Positions 11,051 through 23,929 of a DNA stretch of 64,000 nt are shown here, in pieces. Every line of letters starts with the position of its first letter. Position 1 is the stretch's first letter. Below the pieces are notes generated by a model, which ran no database searches, had not been told where the DNA came from, and was given only the letters and a program-made list of their open reading frames with translations. The position numbers were made by a program, and so were the translations under genes. The DNA is from Asparagopsis taxiformis. Taxonomy: Eukaryota; Rhodophyta; Florideophyceae; Bonnemaisoniales; Bonnemaisoniaceae. The stretch lies in the NCBI GenBank assembly GCA_030407315.1, contig JALQPE010002214.1:1-64000 (forward strand), read 5' to 3'.

Positions 11051-13198
11051 GATTCGCCACTGACTGCGAGACGTACACTCGCGAAATTTCGTTGTATCAT
11101 TTCATATCGTATCAAATTAATTTAATTTCTGGGTTGGCATCGTAATTTAGAAATTGCAAGACTCTTACGAGACACAACGCTCACGCGTATCTCGCCATGA
11201 CAACATAACGCAAGTCTGGGCCAACGCCCCTCTTCGTCTACCGCTGCTCACACAGAACGGATCTCCTGCATGCCGACCTTTGGCCAGCGACCCTACCCTT
11301 CAAGCAATCATCCACAGAGCACAAGGAATCTTGTGGAGCCCTTTCTGGTGGCATAGCTCTGTATTTCCCATGCTTGTTTGAGGAAGTCGCTGAGTTGTTG
11401 CGCAGCGGGGGATCGGCTGTAGCTGTTGAGGTAAATCAAGCTGCAAGAAGCCGAGTTCACTCGAGACATTGATTGCGAACGTCACTATTTCCAAGATCTA
11501 CGCGTGGTTCAGAACTTATTTGGACTGCATTATCGTATATCTTGCACTCTAGCAATTGGATACCGAGATCATGCACAAAGTCGTGCAAACGAGGAAAAGC
11601 AGAAGTATGAGGTATGAGTCCTAGACTGCGCTCTGTCAATATATATTTAGAATGCTGCAGTAATTGATGAAGACTCACTGCGTACATGATCGGACAGTTC
11701 TGCTATTTTGACATGTTCAAGGCGACATATTCTCACCGAGGGTTGCGATCTTTTTGGGAAAGCCGATCACATCTACTACCCTAGGCGCACTACGCAGCAT
11801 CTGTTGATGAATCTGTAACGGGTCTGTCAATAGCTGGATCAATGTAGAAATCCCGTATCTATCCCCCAATCACTTACAAGATACCCATGTTGTAGACGCA
11901 AAGCAGTCTACAGTCTACAAATACAGCAAGATGAAAGGAACCACGCTGTAGAAGGGTAATCGGGAATGAATTGAATCTAGATCATGCGAAACAGAAAAAG
12001 TGACGTAGCCAAGTACGAAAGGGAGTCAGAGAAGCTGGAGAGTTCTGGGGCGAATCGGGACGGTCATCATAGATGGTTCGAGGAAGCTGGAAAGGTGGCA
12101 TGTCTGGGAAGTAGATCGGCGGAGAGACTGGCTGGTGAGGTGCACCCGGAACTTCGATCCGACGTCTTTGTGGGGGTGTCATGGCACGTGGACGGGAGAT
12201 GAAGACTTTGAACAATTTCATTTCGGGAGCAAGTTGTGTGCGGTTGGGAATTGAAATGGATTATAGAGCACGGCCAAGTAGCTCTTTTATGTTGCTTATA
12301 AAGTGGAATGGTTGTAGACGGTTTTGCATGTTTTCGACGTATGTATGTTGCAATAATGTAATCTAATTTAGTATCGTTCTTCAATTACAATGCCATTTTA
12401 GGCATGTTCCGCTTGCTTGCTTCGGAGGGGCGGGAATAGAGGTTGGCATTGCGACAGTATCGAAACATCGCTGCTGCACGTGATCATCGGATGAACATTG
12501 GGTTTAGCAAGCTTGTCCCCCGGTGCTTGCGAAAGAAACAAAAGACGGTCAACCTTTTACCCTGGAGACGTAGTGAAAGGCATCAATCAAAACGTGAATA
12601 TGCAGCCTCCGCAGCTTCCAGTTCGTAAACTCTTTTCTCGCGCAAACTATTCCATACAGCAGTATACACGTCGTCCAGACTGTAGGGCGGCCGAGTCATT
12701 GGCTCTACAATGAGCACAGCCAAAACCAAACCGCCCATCCTTGTTACCCATCACCGCCATGCCATGGCCAAACGGAAATGACGTTGATTCATCGCCACCA
12801 GACGTATCATAACAAAGCACTCGACCACAACAACCGTCCTGGTTGGTGTCAGCGCTCATCATGACATCCTCCTCGTCGTATGATCATACATACCATACCA
12901 CTGTAAAAACCCCCGTAGATAATTAAGCACCGTCGGCCGACCCAATGGAGAAAGTAAAAGAGAGTCTCAGTTGACACTTCAGTGTCAACTGTTGACACTT
13001 CAGCACTCCTTTAATGTATTCCATTGTAGCCCATATCTCGCCAGGGAGACAAATTATCCCAAGTGCCGAGATCGTGAGATCTGGTTGGTTGTTGCGTGGC
13101 ATGTTTTTCTCTGCCGGGTATTGCACAATGTCGGATTATGGATGATGATCATGCAATACAGATACAAATTACACCAAACTAGTATACAGCGTTTAAAC
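11051..13198. other. Unassigned region between Copia LTR and Gypsy-1
   Basis: No gene is recognisable. The short ORFs in all frames show no family motifs. One small feature stands out: a 22-bp palindrome at 12969-12990 (AGTTGACACT, two bases, then AGTGTCAACT) followed by a further GTTGACACTTCAG. The region may be host intergenic DNA or an old unrecognised repeat. Confidence 0.3.
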
Positions 13199-13501
13199 TG
13201 TAGCCATTTGAAGCACTTCAAGCTGAACGGATATTCAGATTGAAATAATTTAGTTCAAGCACTTGAACGGACTGTGCATACACTGAAAATTTTAGATACG
13301 AAATGCCTTCAGGTACCAGTATATAACATAGGTAGAATTGATATCCGTAGAAAAGGAGCTACGAGACGAGCCAAGACAAGACAAAAAAGAGCACGAGGTT
13401 CTAACCTGTGCACCACCACCACTATCAACACCTTCATCCCCTGATCTGTTTATTTCTGGAACCAAAAGTATCAGTAACAAGTCCACCCTGGAGTTGTTAT
13501 A
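13199..13501 (+). repeat. Gypsy-1 5' LTR
   Basis: 303 bp starting TGTAGCCATTTGAAGC. The first 162 bp match the truncated 3' LTR at 33101-33262 with one difference seen. The right edge is set by comparison with Gypsy-2: in both elements the LTR is followed immediately by an AGATATATATCT-type palindrome. The right end reads TATA rather than CA, so that edge is less certain. The four bases before it are AAAC. Confidence 0.75.
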
Positions 13502-13557
13502 GATATATATCTATATTGCTAACCAGCTGGAGCAAATCCAGGAAGTTCCGTTAATAA

Positions 13558-14535
13558 ATGGAAAGAAACATGGGATCTGTTGAACAACAAGGAGGAATGC
13601 ACAGACAATCGAGAAGCAAGACATGTCCACCACCAATGTTTGAGACCATAGCTCATCCAATTCTGGACACTATTGACCCAAGTGACGCTGTAAGATTCGT
13701 ACGTGAACGCAACCGATATGAGATGATGATATCTCAGAAGATACAAGAAGGACATGCCATAGCTGCCGCTTCATATCGCATATCAGTCGAGCCAACAGTA
13801 CTCTCGTCAATGTATGAATTTGGCTTCTTCGATTCAATTGCTCCTGGAGTGGAATTACGATATATCACCGATGATAATATCAAGAAGTGCATCGAGGTAC
13901 TTGCAGTATCGCAACTGTCTAAAACAGTTGACTCCAACGCCATCAACAGAGCTGTAATGCTCATCCGAATGAACATGAAAATCAGAAGTGCCAGATCCAG
14001 AGTTTATCAACTTGCTGTAGACTTCACAAGACAGCTCGAGGACATTGGATATGGAACTTTTAAGTCACACAACACTAATATGGCAACAAAACTATTTGCA
14101 CAACGATTATACCCGCGAGCCCTCAGACTACAAATTCAAAGTGATTTTGAATACATACCCGAACTGAAAACTTCGTGGAAAGAATTCCTCAGGCATGTAT
14201 CAGAACAAGCCGAGATAATTGAAAGAGGTCAAGAATGCCTCACAAAGAGCCACCATAGTGACTCAACGACCTCGGAAAATAACCGTGGAGACTGTGTAAC
14301 AACACAGAAAAAATCCGACAAGCGACAAAATGGCCGCCAGACCAAGGAGCTGCCAACATGCATCAATCCCGCGTGTTCTATGCGACACTACTTACGTGAT
14401 TGCCACAATACACCTGATGAAGACAAGGCCAGACTCATGAGAGAATGGAGAGCTGGTAAGAAAAAAGGAACGCAGGGAGCAGAAAGATCTGCGAATAGAC
14501 AAGTCAGACGAATTCATTCGAATGACGACTACATG
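13558..14535 (+). pseudogene. Gypsy-1 gag, 5' part, cut by a DNA transposon
   Basis: Encodes the Gag homologue of Gypsy-2 (57998 onward); the two align throughout, e.g. SKTCPP.(M/I)FET and HPIL(D/E). It ends with a zinc knuckle CINPACSMRHYLRDC (CX4CX3HX4C) and a basic tail. The reading frame is open right up to ATG at 14533-14535, after which the transposon terminus CGTCTGTG begins. The annotated frame then runs into transposon sequence, so the residues after that point are not retroviral. The rest of the polyprotein resumes at 29350. The start ATG at 13558 lies 57 bp after the LTR edge. Confidence 0.85.
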
Positions 14536-14668
14536 CGTCTGTGTTTTCGGAAGTGGACGCGGACGTCCAGTCTCTCTAGTACGGGTCCTAGTCGGCCCCG
14601 AGATTTACTAGAACAAATGAACGTCCGCGTCCAAAAAAAAATAAAAATTTTTTGGATGCGGACGTCCA

Positions 14669-14797
14669 CTTTCTCTAGTACATATGGCGGAATACTAGGA
14701 CCCGACATCCACTTTCTCTAGTACGTTTGGCGGAATACTAGGACCCGACATCCACTTTCTCTAGTACATATGGCGGATTACTAGGACCCGACATCCT
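14669..14797. repeat. 43-bp tandem repeat x3 (14.8-kb element, left end)
   Basis: Three inverted units (CTTTCTCTAGTACATATGGC...). The third has GGATTACTAGG instead of GGAATACTAGG and ends with T instead of A. Confidence 0.9.
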
Positions 14798-14927
14798 GTA
14801 TACAATATATCAGCGAAAACCGGGAAGGAAGAAATTACAGCGGATGGTAAATTCAGGGCCCATATCGGACCGTATTTTATTCTCTCATTTACGAAACTGC
14901 TCGTATACAATACGTCTCTCTAGAATA

Positions 14928-15047
14928 GGAAATACATATCTGGTCAGAATAGGAAATAAATACCCGGTTAGAATAGGAAATACGTATCCAGCCAGGATAC
15001 GGAATATGTATCCAGCTAGAATATGAAATACGTATCCAGACAGAATA
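14928..15047. repeat. 24-bp tandem repeat x5 (14.8-kb element, left end)
   Basis: Inverted version of the block at 4061-4180, with three private changes (GCCAGGATAC, GCTAGAAT, GACAGAAT). Confidence 0.85.
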
Positions 15048-15429
15048 CAAAATACCTGTCAGCATATCGTCGATCACCCATCTCCCTCACTATCGCGTTC
15101 TCCCTACCATCCGAACGCCATGCACCACCATCCGCACATACTTCAAGAACCCTCACGACCTTGATTACAAAAAACCCGCTCCTTCCCAATTCCATCCCGC
15201 TTTCCTCGACACCACCCCAGCCCATTAAATCATCAAGACATCAAACACGAACATGGTCAGCAAAATCTTACACCACTTGAAACCCACTCTCACTTCTATC
15301 GTATGCCCGAAAATATACACATACCAGAAACACCTCACAGCTTCATTCCCCATCTTCCTAGATCCCTTCTTCACTCTCCTTCAGTCCTGCCGTTCCTGCT
15401 TCACCACTCCTGCATCACATACACAACAT

Positions 15430-16740
15430 CAACCCCAACAGTCAGATTCAAAGGCAACGCTTACCACGCCAGATATCCTAGAAACTCTCTTACTTACCTC
15501 TCATCCATCCTACACACAATACAAACCATGATCCAAAAAGCTTGCAATGAATAATCAAAGTCAGCAGTCCATATCTTCGCAAAACACATCCTGGCGCTCA
15601 ATGAAACTTACCTTCCGTCATCACCATTCCAGCATCACCTGCACAAAATCGAAATCAACAACAACAGTCAGACTCAAAACCCACATGTCCCTCTCAGTAT
15701 ACTCTCAAAACTTCCGCACTTTCCTTCGCTCGACAAAATGCGCACCATGACTGGATAAGCTTCTAATGAAAAATATCGCATCAACTGCAATAGTCAGATT
15801 CGAAACAAACACTTCTCTCGATGCATACCCTCAGAACTCACTTACCCTCGTTTCATTCTACACACAATACAGACCAAAAATCGAAAATCTCACAACCAAC
15901 AAATGAAGTCAACATTCCGCATCTTCGCACCACCGGACTGCGCGCTCAATGCAACTTACCTTCCGTTATCACCATTCCGGCATCACCTACAAAAAATCGA
16001 AATCAACAACAACAGTCGGACTGAAAACCCATGCTTCCCTCGCTGCATACCCTCAGAACTCACTTACCCTCGTTGTACCCTGCACGCAATAGAAACCATA
16101 AGTCAAAATTGTACAAAAAAATGTAGTCAGCATTCCATATCTTCGCACAACTTAACTAGGCGCTCAATGTAACTTACCTTCCGTCATCACCATTCCAGAA
16201 TCACCTACACAAAATCAACATCAACCACAGCAGTCAGACTCAAAACCCACATTCCACTCATTGGACCCCTTAAATGCTCGCCTTCCACCCTTCAGCAAAT
16301 ATGCACCATGACTCACTAAGCTCCCAATAAATAAGTATTGCATAAAAGACGACAGTCAAATTCAAAACAAACACTTCCCTCGCTTCGTACCCTCAGGACG
16401 CACTTAACCTCTTCATCTCGTTGCATCATACAAACAATACAACCAATAAGTCACAAATCGTGCAACGAAAAAATGTAGTCAGCATTCCATTTCATCGCGA
16501 AACCCGTCTTTAAGCTCAATGAAACTTACCTTACTTCATCACTATTCCTGCACCACCTATACAACATCAAAATGAACCAGAACAGTCAGACTAAAAACCC
16601 ATGCATCCCTTATTGCTCACCCGCGAGACTCACTTACTTACCTGCCTCCCATCGTTCACAACATGCAAACCATGACTCACGAAGCTTCTAATGAGTCAAT
16701 ATCGCATCAACGACAACAGTACGACTCAAAACACACGCTT
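15430..16740. repeat. Degenerate subterminal repeat array (14.8-kb element)
   Basis: A GTCAGACTCAAAAC-like core occurs at 15441, 15667, 15793, 16015, 16233, 16355, 16585 and 16719. Spacing alternates between about 220-230 and 122-134 bp, so the array is built from a two-part unit of roughly 350 bp, with one short spacing lost after 16015. Between cores lie TTCCGTCATCACCATTCC and ACTTACC motifs. The short ORFs across it are by-products of the stop-poor composition. These are candidate transposase-binding subterminal repeats. Confidence 0.65.
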
Positions 16741-17863
16741 CCCTCGCTGCATACTCTCCAAACTGGCATACTCACCGTCGTTCTATCCTCTACACCAAAC
16801 AAAGAAAACACGACCAATGAACCTCAGCCAGTGACGGCGGAGAAGTGGAATTCCACAGGTTAACCTGCGGCGTCGACTGGACAGCTTTCAACGTCAGCTT
16901 AAGTCCTGCTGTGCATACTCCATATCATCGCCGGTATTGAGATTAATAATGGCCCAAGCCATGGTCTCTGAACTCCCGAATGATGAGATCCGGATCGAGA
17001 ACATCGAAATGGTATAATCATATATATCACAATCCATTTGCTTCCCTTAAATGATCCCTGTAATATCCACTGTAAAGCACAAACGTATTCCATGAAGTTC
17101 GCAATTAATATAATTTTATTATTTCAAATGAATTAATTGAAAATCCATCTCCCACGGCGGTCATTCGTCCTTCCAAGCACACGTTGCCAGCAAAATGTGT
17201 GACCTAGCAGTAGGTGATGATTGATCGCTCAGGCACATTCCACCATTGGGCTGCCAGAAGTGAGCACAAAACTGATACCCACAAAACCATGAGAACATTA
17301 CAAACGAGGTCTCGAACGCACATTTAGAATACAATATAAATACTATACAACAAACTCTACTCGCTATCTCAGACGACGGGGCTCACAAGTGGCGTAGTCC
17401 CAATTTTCCGTAACGCCTTTCCTGATGCTTAAAATTGAAAAACACGTCAAAACGTATATCAGGAATGAGTGCGAGAGTTTTCTGCACAGCAGATGATGGG
17501 CCACCAAATTGACTTTTTGGAAATTTTAGAATTTCTGGGCTGGCCAGCAATGCAATTGAGCCGGACATCCACCAGACGTCCATTCTGGGTTGTTCGTGTG
17601 CTGCTCACATCTACGCATTACAGCAACCACGCAGGCGGGCCCACTGCTCATACGAAGTGCACGTAGCCTGTGCAGCATGATGGATGAGCAGTGTTTGTCG
17701 TGAGAAAGTGGGGTGGGAGCATGTCGAAACAAGGACCAAAACTTCGCCCTGGCGTATTGAGCCTGAGCCTGGAATCGATCCTTCGTGAGATGTGGCTTTG
17801 CTTACAGTTGGTGCTTACAGAAGCCAGCGATGGCCCCGCTCGGGGCGTCGGATGGCTTCTTCT

Positions 17864-18058
17864 GGGCCGTTGTGGCCAGATTAGACACCTTGATTTGAAT
17901 TGAATTTTGAGCCATTCTCAAAAACATGCACATGTGAACATGTTTTTGAGATGGGGGTGTGCCGTACGGCACTTTCGACCGCCCAAATCGATATAATTTT
18001 GCAATTTTTTTCTGACTGAAATTTTAGAATTTCTGGGCTCGCCAGCAATGCAATTGAG
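17864..18058 (-). repeat. Hairpin repeat family, copy 3 of 12
   Basis: Inverted unit with hairpin at 17917-17950 and an intact GTGCCGTACGGCAC. Confidence 0.85.
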
Positions 18059-18438
18059 CTGGACATTCACCGGACGTCCATTTCAGGTTGGTCGAGTATT
18101 GCACATGGATACAGTTTTGCAGCTATTTCTCAGCCAAACATTCTAGAATTTCAGGGCTGACCAGCAATGTAACCGAGCCGGACTTCCACAGGACGTCCTT
18201 TTCAAGTTAGGCGAGTGCTGCACATTTGCTCGGATCGCAGCAATTAAGCAAGTGTTGAGAGCACCGAGATGCCATGCAGACAAGAGGGAACCGGCTGCAA
18301 ACGGCTTCCCTGGTCGGCAGCTGGATGTCTGGATGTGAATGGCTGCAAGCATGGAAATCTTGCTACCGCACGGCACATACACACTGCAGCAGCACATCAC
18401 TGACGCATGCGAAAGTTGGGTGCTGCAGTGCGTGGTCG

Positions 18439-18498
18439 TTTGTGTGTTTGTGTGTTTGTGTGCTTGTGTGTTTGTGTGTTTGTGTGTTTGTGTGTGTA
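18439..18498. repeat. TTTGTGTG microsatellite
   Basis: About seven 8-bp TTTGTGTG units with one C substitution, inside the 14.8-kb element and between two hairpin repeats. Confidence 0.85.
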
Positions 18499-18915
18499 TG
18501 ACGAACCTTGTGGTATCCCTAGGCGTGCACTGGTGCAAAACGTTTGGACTGCCCCATCGGTCGTACTTTGACGCATTTACATGCATCGGAGAACGACCAA
18601 GGAGATAGAGTAGCAATAGCTGTTGGCTGAGCGTCCAAACTGGAGGGCTTGGGGCAATGTTTCTATAGCAGTCATTTATAGGACGCCCACCGTTGATGAC
18701 TGAGATCCACGGTGGGTTTAGTATTCATGGTGTTGTCCTGCATTGGCGGACGTCGAAGACGAGTACTTCCAGTGAGCGTCCAAGGTGAACAGCTCAGCAG
18801 AGGATTATGATGTGGATGTGAAGGCATGGATGAGGCCAGCAGGAACGTTTCTGCAAGATGGGCGTGAGTGGGTAAGTGAGCGGGGAGGGGCCGCTCGGGG
18901 CGCTTGGTAGCTTCT

Positions 18916-19131
18916 GGGGCCGTTGTGGCCAAGTTAGAATCAAGCCTATGTCCGGCGGACGTCCTGAATTGCTTTATTTTTTGGGCTATTCTCAAAAACA
19001 TGCACATATGAACATGTTTTTGAGATGGGGGTGTTCCGTACGGCACCTTCGACCGCCGAAATCGATGATTTTTTGCAGTTTTTTTCTGACTGAAATTTTC
19101 GAATTTCTGGGATGACCAGCAATGCCATCGA
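18916..19131 (-). repeat. Hairpin repeat family, copy 4 of 12
   Basis: Inverted unit with hairpin at 18991-19024 (loop changed to ACATATG). The palindrome has one change (GTTCCGTACGGCAC). It is more diverged than the others. Confidence 0.8.
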
Positions 19132-19956
19132 GCTGGACATCCACCGGACGTCCAGCTCAGCTGACAGCACGCTGCTACTTGTGTTGCTATTCCTCGAAGC
19201 GCAAAGCAGTTCTTGCTCCTCAACCACGCTCGCGGAGATATTTTTGGCGTCCGATAACTTGGTATGCGCGCGCGTGCAAGCGGTGACTGTGATAACGACG
19301 ACACTGCAGCCATGTGTAAACGAATTATGTACATTTGTGGTTGGAACCGTGACGCATGTATTGCGTTAATAGCGACGTCTGAAAGTTTGTCTACCGACGA
19401 GGAGGTTTGTCGCGACATCGAGTGATCAGGATTCTCTATGCGGCGTTACACTCGCGGTAGATGCGTTTATTCACTGTCGGTACGAAGAAAAATTAAATTC
19501 ATATACTGCGATATCAACTCGCCGCATTCATGCTAAGAGTTGCATCTTCAAATCTTCTTCACGCCTCTTTTCTGCCCCGAATTCTACTAAACCACCTTGT
19601 CTTTCAACTCGTCACTCCAACATAAAACATTGCCACACAATCCACCAATCCGTCCTTACGCTTGTTGAATAAAACAACATCCAACTCCCTCACAAACATA
19701 ACATACCAGCTAATTGCACTCAAAACTTTTCATGCACAGAAATTCCTCTCTGTCCTACACTATGACCGCGTTCGTTCACTGCGGTCCATAACGACAGGTA
19801 CACGATCCTTCAGTACCATAAAAGCGCCACCGTTCGTCAGACAGCTCAACATTCAGTGCCCGGTCGTCCACCTGACCACCCCTGCATCACTTCCCCTTTT
19901 TCATCTTCCGTTTCCCAACCCGCCACAGTCGCTCTAGTTCAGCGCACTCATCCGCC

Positions 19957-20397
19957 ATGCCTCCGCCGCGCGATGCTATCACCGAGCGCGACACCACGCT
20001 GCCAGTCATCATAGGCATTTGCCAAAGCTTTGACCGTGACGAGTCCTCGACCATAGACGCGCAGGAATCTGCACAGATTCTCCAGCTGCTCGGTGACGAG
20101 CGCCCCAGTCCACAGAAGATCATCAATTTAATGCAAGCCGCAAAGACCGATTCCGACTCGCCCAACGACAAAGACGATACGCCTGCTCTTTGCTTCAAAG
20201 AATTTCTCAACTTCTTTACCTTACTTAAGCAGGATGACGCCACCCATATTCCTCACCTCTTCGTCTTTCAGACGCTCGACACAGACCATTCTAAACAGAT
20301 TTCGGCGCTCGAGTTAAAGAAATTCCTATCCGGCTTTGGAATGTATATATTCCACATACATGTGTTGGTGGCGAGAAAAGAAGCATTGTGCACGTGA
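19957..20397 (+). pseudogene. EF-hand protein fragment (captured, truncated)
   Basis: A 146-aa reading frame with two EF-hand calcium loops that keep the canonical spacing: DRDESSTIDAQE near residues 26-37, and DTDHSKQISALE near residues 107-118. The helices on each side are plausible. This is a calmodulin/centrin-like layout, but after the second loop the sequence turns into GMYIFHIHVLVARK, which does not fit the family, and the usual further EF-hands are missing. Upstream (19490-19956) is a pyrimidine-rich stretch that could be its old promoter. It lies inside the 14.8-kb transposon, so I read it as a captured gene piece. It could still be transcribed. Confidence 0.65.
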
Positions 20398-20532
20398 CAA
20401 TATGTGTAAGCTGTAGTTCACAACCTTATGGTACCCTTGGAGGGTAGCGTCGTGTTTAATAACATTCTACAAAGTAGCTGGCAAGGATGCAAGGACTCTT
20501 GCGCACGGCTACAGCATCTATTTCGAGTCAAT

Positions 20533-22239
20533 TCAAGGAAGGAGGTCTGTAGCACAGTCTAAAATCAAAAATTCGACTGTCGTTTCAGTCTTGAATGAGA
20601 TCCATCCTTCATTATCCGCTTGTTGATACCATTCATGTGCCAGATTCATGTCCATCTGCACGCCCCATTTTCCCGTCAAATACATATCAGATAGAACAAT
20701 CATTGCCCGCACATCCTTCTGCGCGATGTACATCTGGCACAATTTCTCTGCAATTGTCGCGTTCGCTTCCATCCATCCCGTGCCGGAAGCTATTCTCCAT
20801 ACCAAATTCGTGACCTCATTTTTGCACTCATTCTCACGCAAAGATCGTTCACAAAGCTGCAAGGCATGATAGATATTGTTCTCTAGTCGGCTTCTATCTG
20901 CTATCAATATTTCTGTTAGCACAATGAATGTGCACGAGTCTTTTCTCCTTTCGATGTTCATTTCACATAGCTTGATTGCTAGCGCTTTGTCCCGCACCAT
21001 TCCACCCGCTCCAAACGCAACGTCTCATGCGAGTAGTGCCACTTCTGTGCAACACTAGCTTCGATTGATGGAGACTTGACATAGATATATTGCAAGCTCA
21101 ACGTCCTTGCTGTTCGCTGTGTCGCTGATCAGTGGCCTAACAAAAATAACCTGTGTGCATTCATTCACTCCATGATTACATGCACATCTCGCACAATTGC
21201 CACGCCTTCTCAATTCTCCTCATTTTTCAAGCATCACTTCCATCGCTATATGGGATACGCGTTCTGCCTTTCCCCTGCAGTTGAGAAAAATCTCACAGAG
21301 CACCAAACCACGACAAATATCTTCTGCATTACTCCGTGTTCTCAACCGGATTTCCTTCAGATCAGCTAGTTCGAATAGCTCATTGCTCTCTTCTATCAAA
21401 CTCTCCAACAAGTCTTTCGCAACCGCCACATTCTTCGATGTCAGCCCTGTTCCATATACAATATCCCTTACCAGTGCGTTAACTTCGTACTGAAGCTCGA
21501 AGCTGAGGGATTCATAAAACAGTTGCATTGCACCATCAACGTCTTTTGTCACATCAGGGTATTACTCATCAGTATTTCCCCCAGCACTATCATTCCCTCT
21601 CTATACTTCTACTTGTCGAAGCACATCTCACATAGCAGCATAGCAAGTTTCACATCCTTTGCTGTGTCCTTCGCCCCACACAATAGTTGCTTCGCAAGAG
21701 CACTTACCTGCCCTGAGTTATCTCTTGTATTGAGGAAGATATCACAAAGCTTCAGTGCACGATCAATGTGCTTCTAGACGTTAGAATATCCAATCATAAG
21801 GATCTTGGACAGAGTCAGCATAGGCTCCTCATGCTCTTTCTTCTTTGGACACATCTCACACAGCTGAATTGCGAAACCCATATCCGAAATAGTTCTACGT
21901 CATTCATCCACTATCTCCGTCGCAAGGGAGATCTGCGCTTTCCCAGATTCATTCTCGCACAGATATTTCTCACAGACCAATTGCACGGTTAACGTCTCTG
22001 CTCACATTCGGTGCTCCAGCAAAGAGCATCTTTGCCAGAATCACCATGGAGTTTCCTTCGTTCTTGTTCTCTATAGACATATCACATAGCTGCATTGCAG
22101 GCCGAGCACCAATGACTGTCCTAAATATTCCATGTGCTTTTCTCCATACTATTTTGTTCAACTCTTCCCTGGACCCATTCTCAAGCAGATATTTCTCACA
22201 GAGCTCATAAACATCTCTCTCTACATTCAGTACGGCCAA
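20533..22239 (-). pseudogene. Sel1-like repeat protein, decayed
   Basis: Minus-strand pieces at 21970-22239, about 21553-21777, 21220-21552 and 20533-21000 share a repeating helical pattern. Examples are DVNRAIGLCE-like, DVKLAMLLCE, DVDGAMQLFYE and DMNLAHEWYQQADNEG, with recurring A..LCE....... motifs every 36-45 residues. This is the signature of Sel1-like (TPR-related) repeats used as protein-binding scaffolds. The frame changes several times between the pieces and there are internal stops, so no full-length product is possible. The repeats are themselves diverged. Located in the cargo part of the 14.8-kb transposon. Confidence 0.55.
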
Positions 22240-22693
22240 AAGCAGCAGAGCTCCTAGGTGTTCTTCTTGTTGATATTCATTTCAGATATATATGCTTCCA
22301 GCTGCCCATCCCGACCGTAATGGTGCTGGACTAAATTCTCTTACGTCAAAAAATAACAAGCACGGCGAAAAGCGGCTGCAGGATTTGTGGTAGATTGACG
22401 TATCGGAAACACCTCTTTCAACGCGAGAATGATCGGATGATGGAGGCGTTTCTACGCCTCAGCGACGCGAACAATCTGAGCACTTGTGGAGATGGGGAGA
22501 GGCCAGGGAGTGGGAAAGTTGTTGAAGACGGGCGAGAGGAAGAGGAAATGGACAAAAGACTACGCTCCATTGCGTGCACAGTTGTCGTTGTTGATTTCCC
22601 ATTGCCACTGACAATCGCTCATAATCGCGCAGTAGCCGTGTCGAAAAAGGCATCCATATGGGGATGAATGTGGGGGCGAGGAAAGCGGTACAT

Positions 22694-22742
22694 CATCTTG
22701 TGGATATCTTGCACGATCATCGTGCACGATATCCACAAGATG
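22694..22742. repeat. 49-bp palindrome
   Basis: CATCTTGTGGATATC and GATATCCACAAGATG form 15-bp perfect outer arms. Inside, TGCACGAT and ATCGTGCA pair around a single C. Only the bases joining the arms are unpaired. It would fold into an almost uninterrupted hairpin or cruciform. Confidence 0.9.
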
Positions 22743-22936
22743 GTATGATACCTGCCATGGCGGGAGATTGTTGAAGAGTATGCGCCGACGTTTCTACACT
22801 TTGCAAGGGACGCTCCATAGTGAAAAAGACTTGTAAATATACAAAATGCCATGTGTAACACGTGGCGCCGTATACAATGATTTGGCAAAACTGAACGTTT
22901 ATTTCTTGCTGTGCTGTCCCAACTGGCCTTGTATGC

Positions 22937-23660
22937 TTGCTGATAGCCCAAACCACTTGTTGCTCTTCTCGACACCAAACCGTCTGCCTCTCCCTCCACA
23001 TTCGCTCTTTCGCCTCCACATCCCGATCGCTTCGACTCTGCATCCTGGGCCTCCCTAGTGATGGAGCTCCGTCGCACGCACCACCTCCACCCATGAACTT
23101 CACTATCGAGCGGCCGCCCCCAAGCGTCACACCCATCTCCGTGCATAGCTTCGTGGCGACGACTGCGAAAGCGCCATCCATCTCACCCACACCGACCTTG
23201 AACGTTAACGCACAAGTTCAGAACTTCCACGAAGTGATGGTTGACAAAGGAAATCCTCCCACTGGAGGCTTAAGCTTCCAGTGGCAGGATTCTAGACGAA
23301 CGAGATCCCGTCGTGAAGAACCATCCAGAATCTCGCTTCCCAGTCAGTTTTACCAGATGAACAACACGTTCTGCGGGCAGAAAGCGCCGTCCATGGGGAA
23401 AACGTATTTCCCACGATTCACACGACGTGCCACCCACCCAAAACACATCTGTTCTCAGTGTTCCACCGTGAAACCACGATGATGACGACACCTTTGATTC
23501 CGTTCCAATCATCAACGGCCTCGGTGAACTAGATGTGACAACTTGTAACCACCCTATCCTTCCCCCTATATCGCCACAACCTCCTCTGTCCTTCTCGTCA
23601 GATGCCGCCCCAAAAATTGCTGTTGACGACCTTTTTGACAACGACAGATGAAATCTCTCT
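22937..23660 (+). pseudogene. Unrecognised disordered-protein fragment
   Basis: Plus-strand open frame to 23482, with Ser/Pro/Thr-rich text, then a shifted frame running to a stop just before 23652 (DDDDTFDSV, VDDLFDNDR near its end). The acidic and proline-rich character is protein-like, but I recognise no domain. One frame change or stop near 23490 separates the parts. Probably another captured gene piece. Confidence 0.3.
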
Positions 23661-23929
23661 CTCCAAAACTGAACCCCCCATTACAACCACACGAACAAAA
23701 CCCGACGCAGCCTCCCAGCCAAACCGCCCTTCCTGGCGTGCACTTGCCACTCACGTGGACAATTTTGTCGACCTGCCCACCCCGTTGCACCTTCGGAGGA
23801 TGAACTGGATCGCGATGGCATGACCGTGACCATTTATTTTTTCTTCCAGATCCCATCGCATACTCCACGTCGCTGCGCTCCGCTCCGCGTAAGAAACAAG
23901 TGTGTCAAAGATCTTTGCAGGTTGACCAT

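Noticed and set aside
15023..15750. Several 67-92-codon plus-strand frames repeated in all element ends (also 3554-4085, 7983-8709, 33663-34412)
   Set aside because: They follow the tandem and subterminal repeats, change frame freely between copies and have no protein-like motifs.
18339..18616. Cys/Val-rich ORFs over the TTTGTGTG repeat
   Set aside because: Open frames are produced by the 8-bp microsatellite on both strands.
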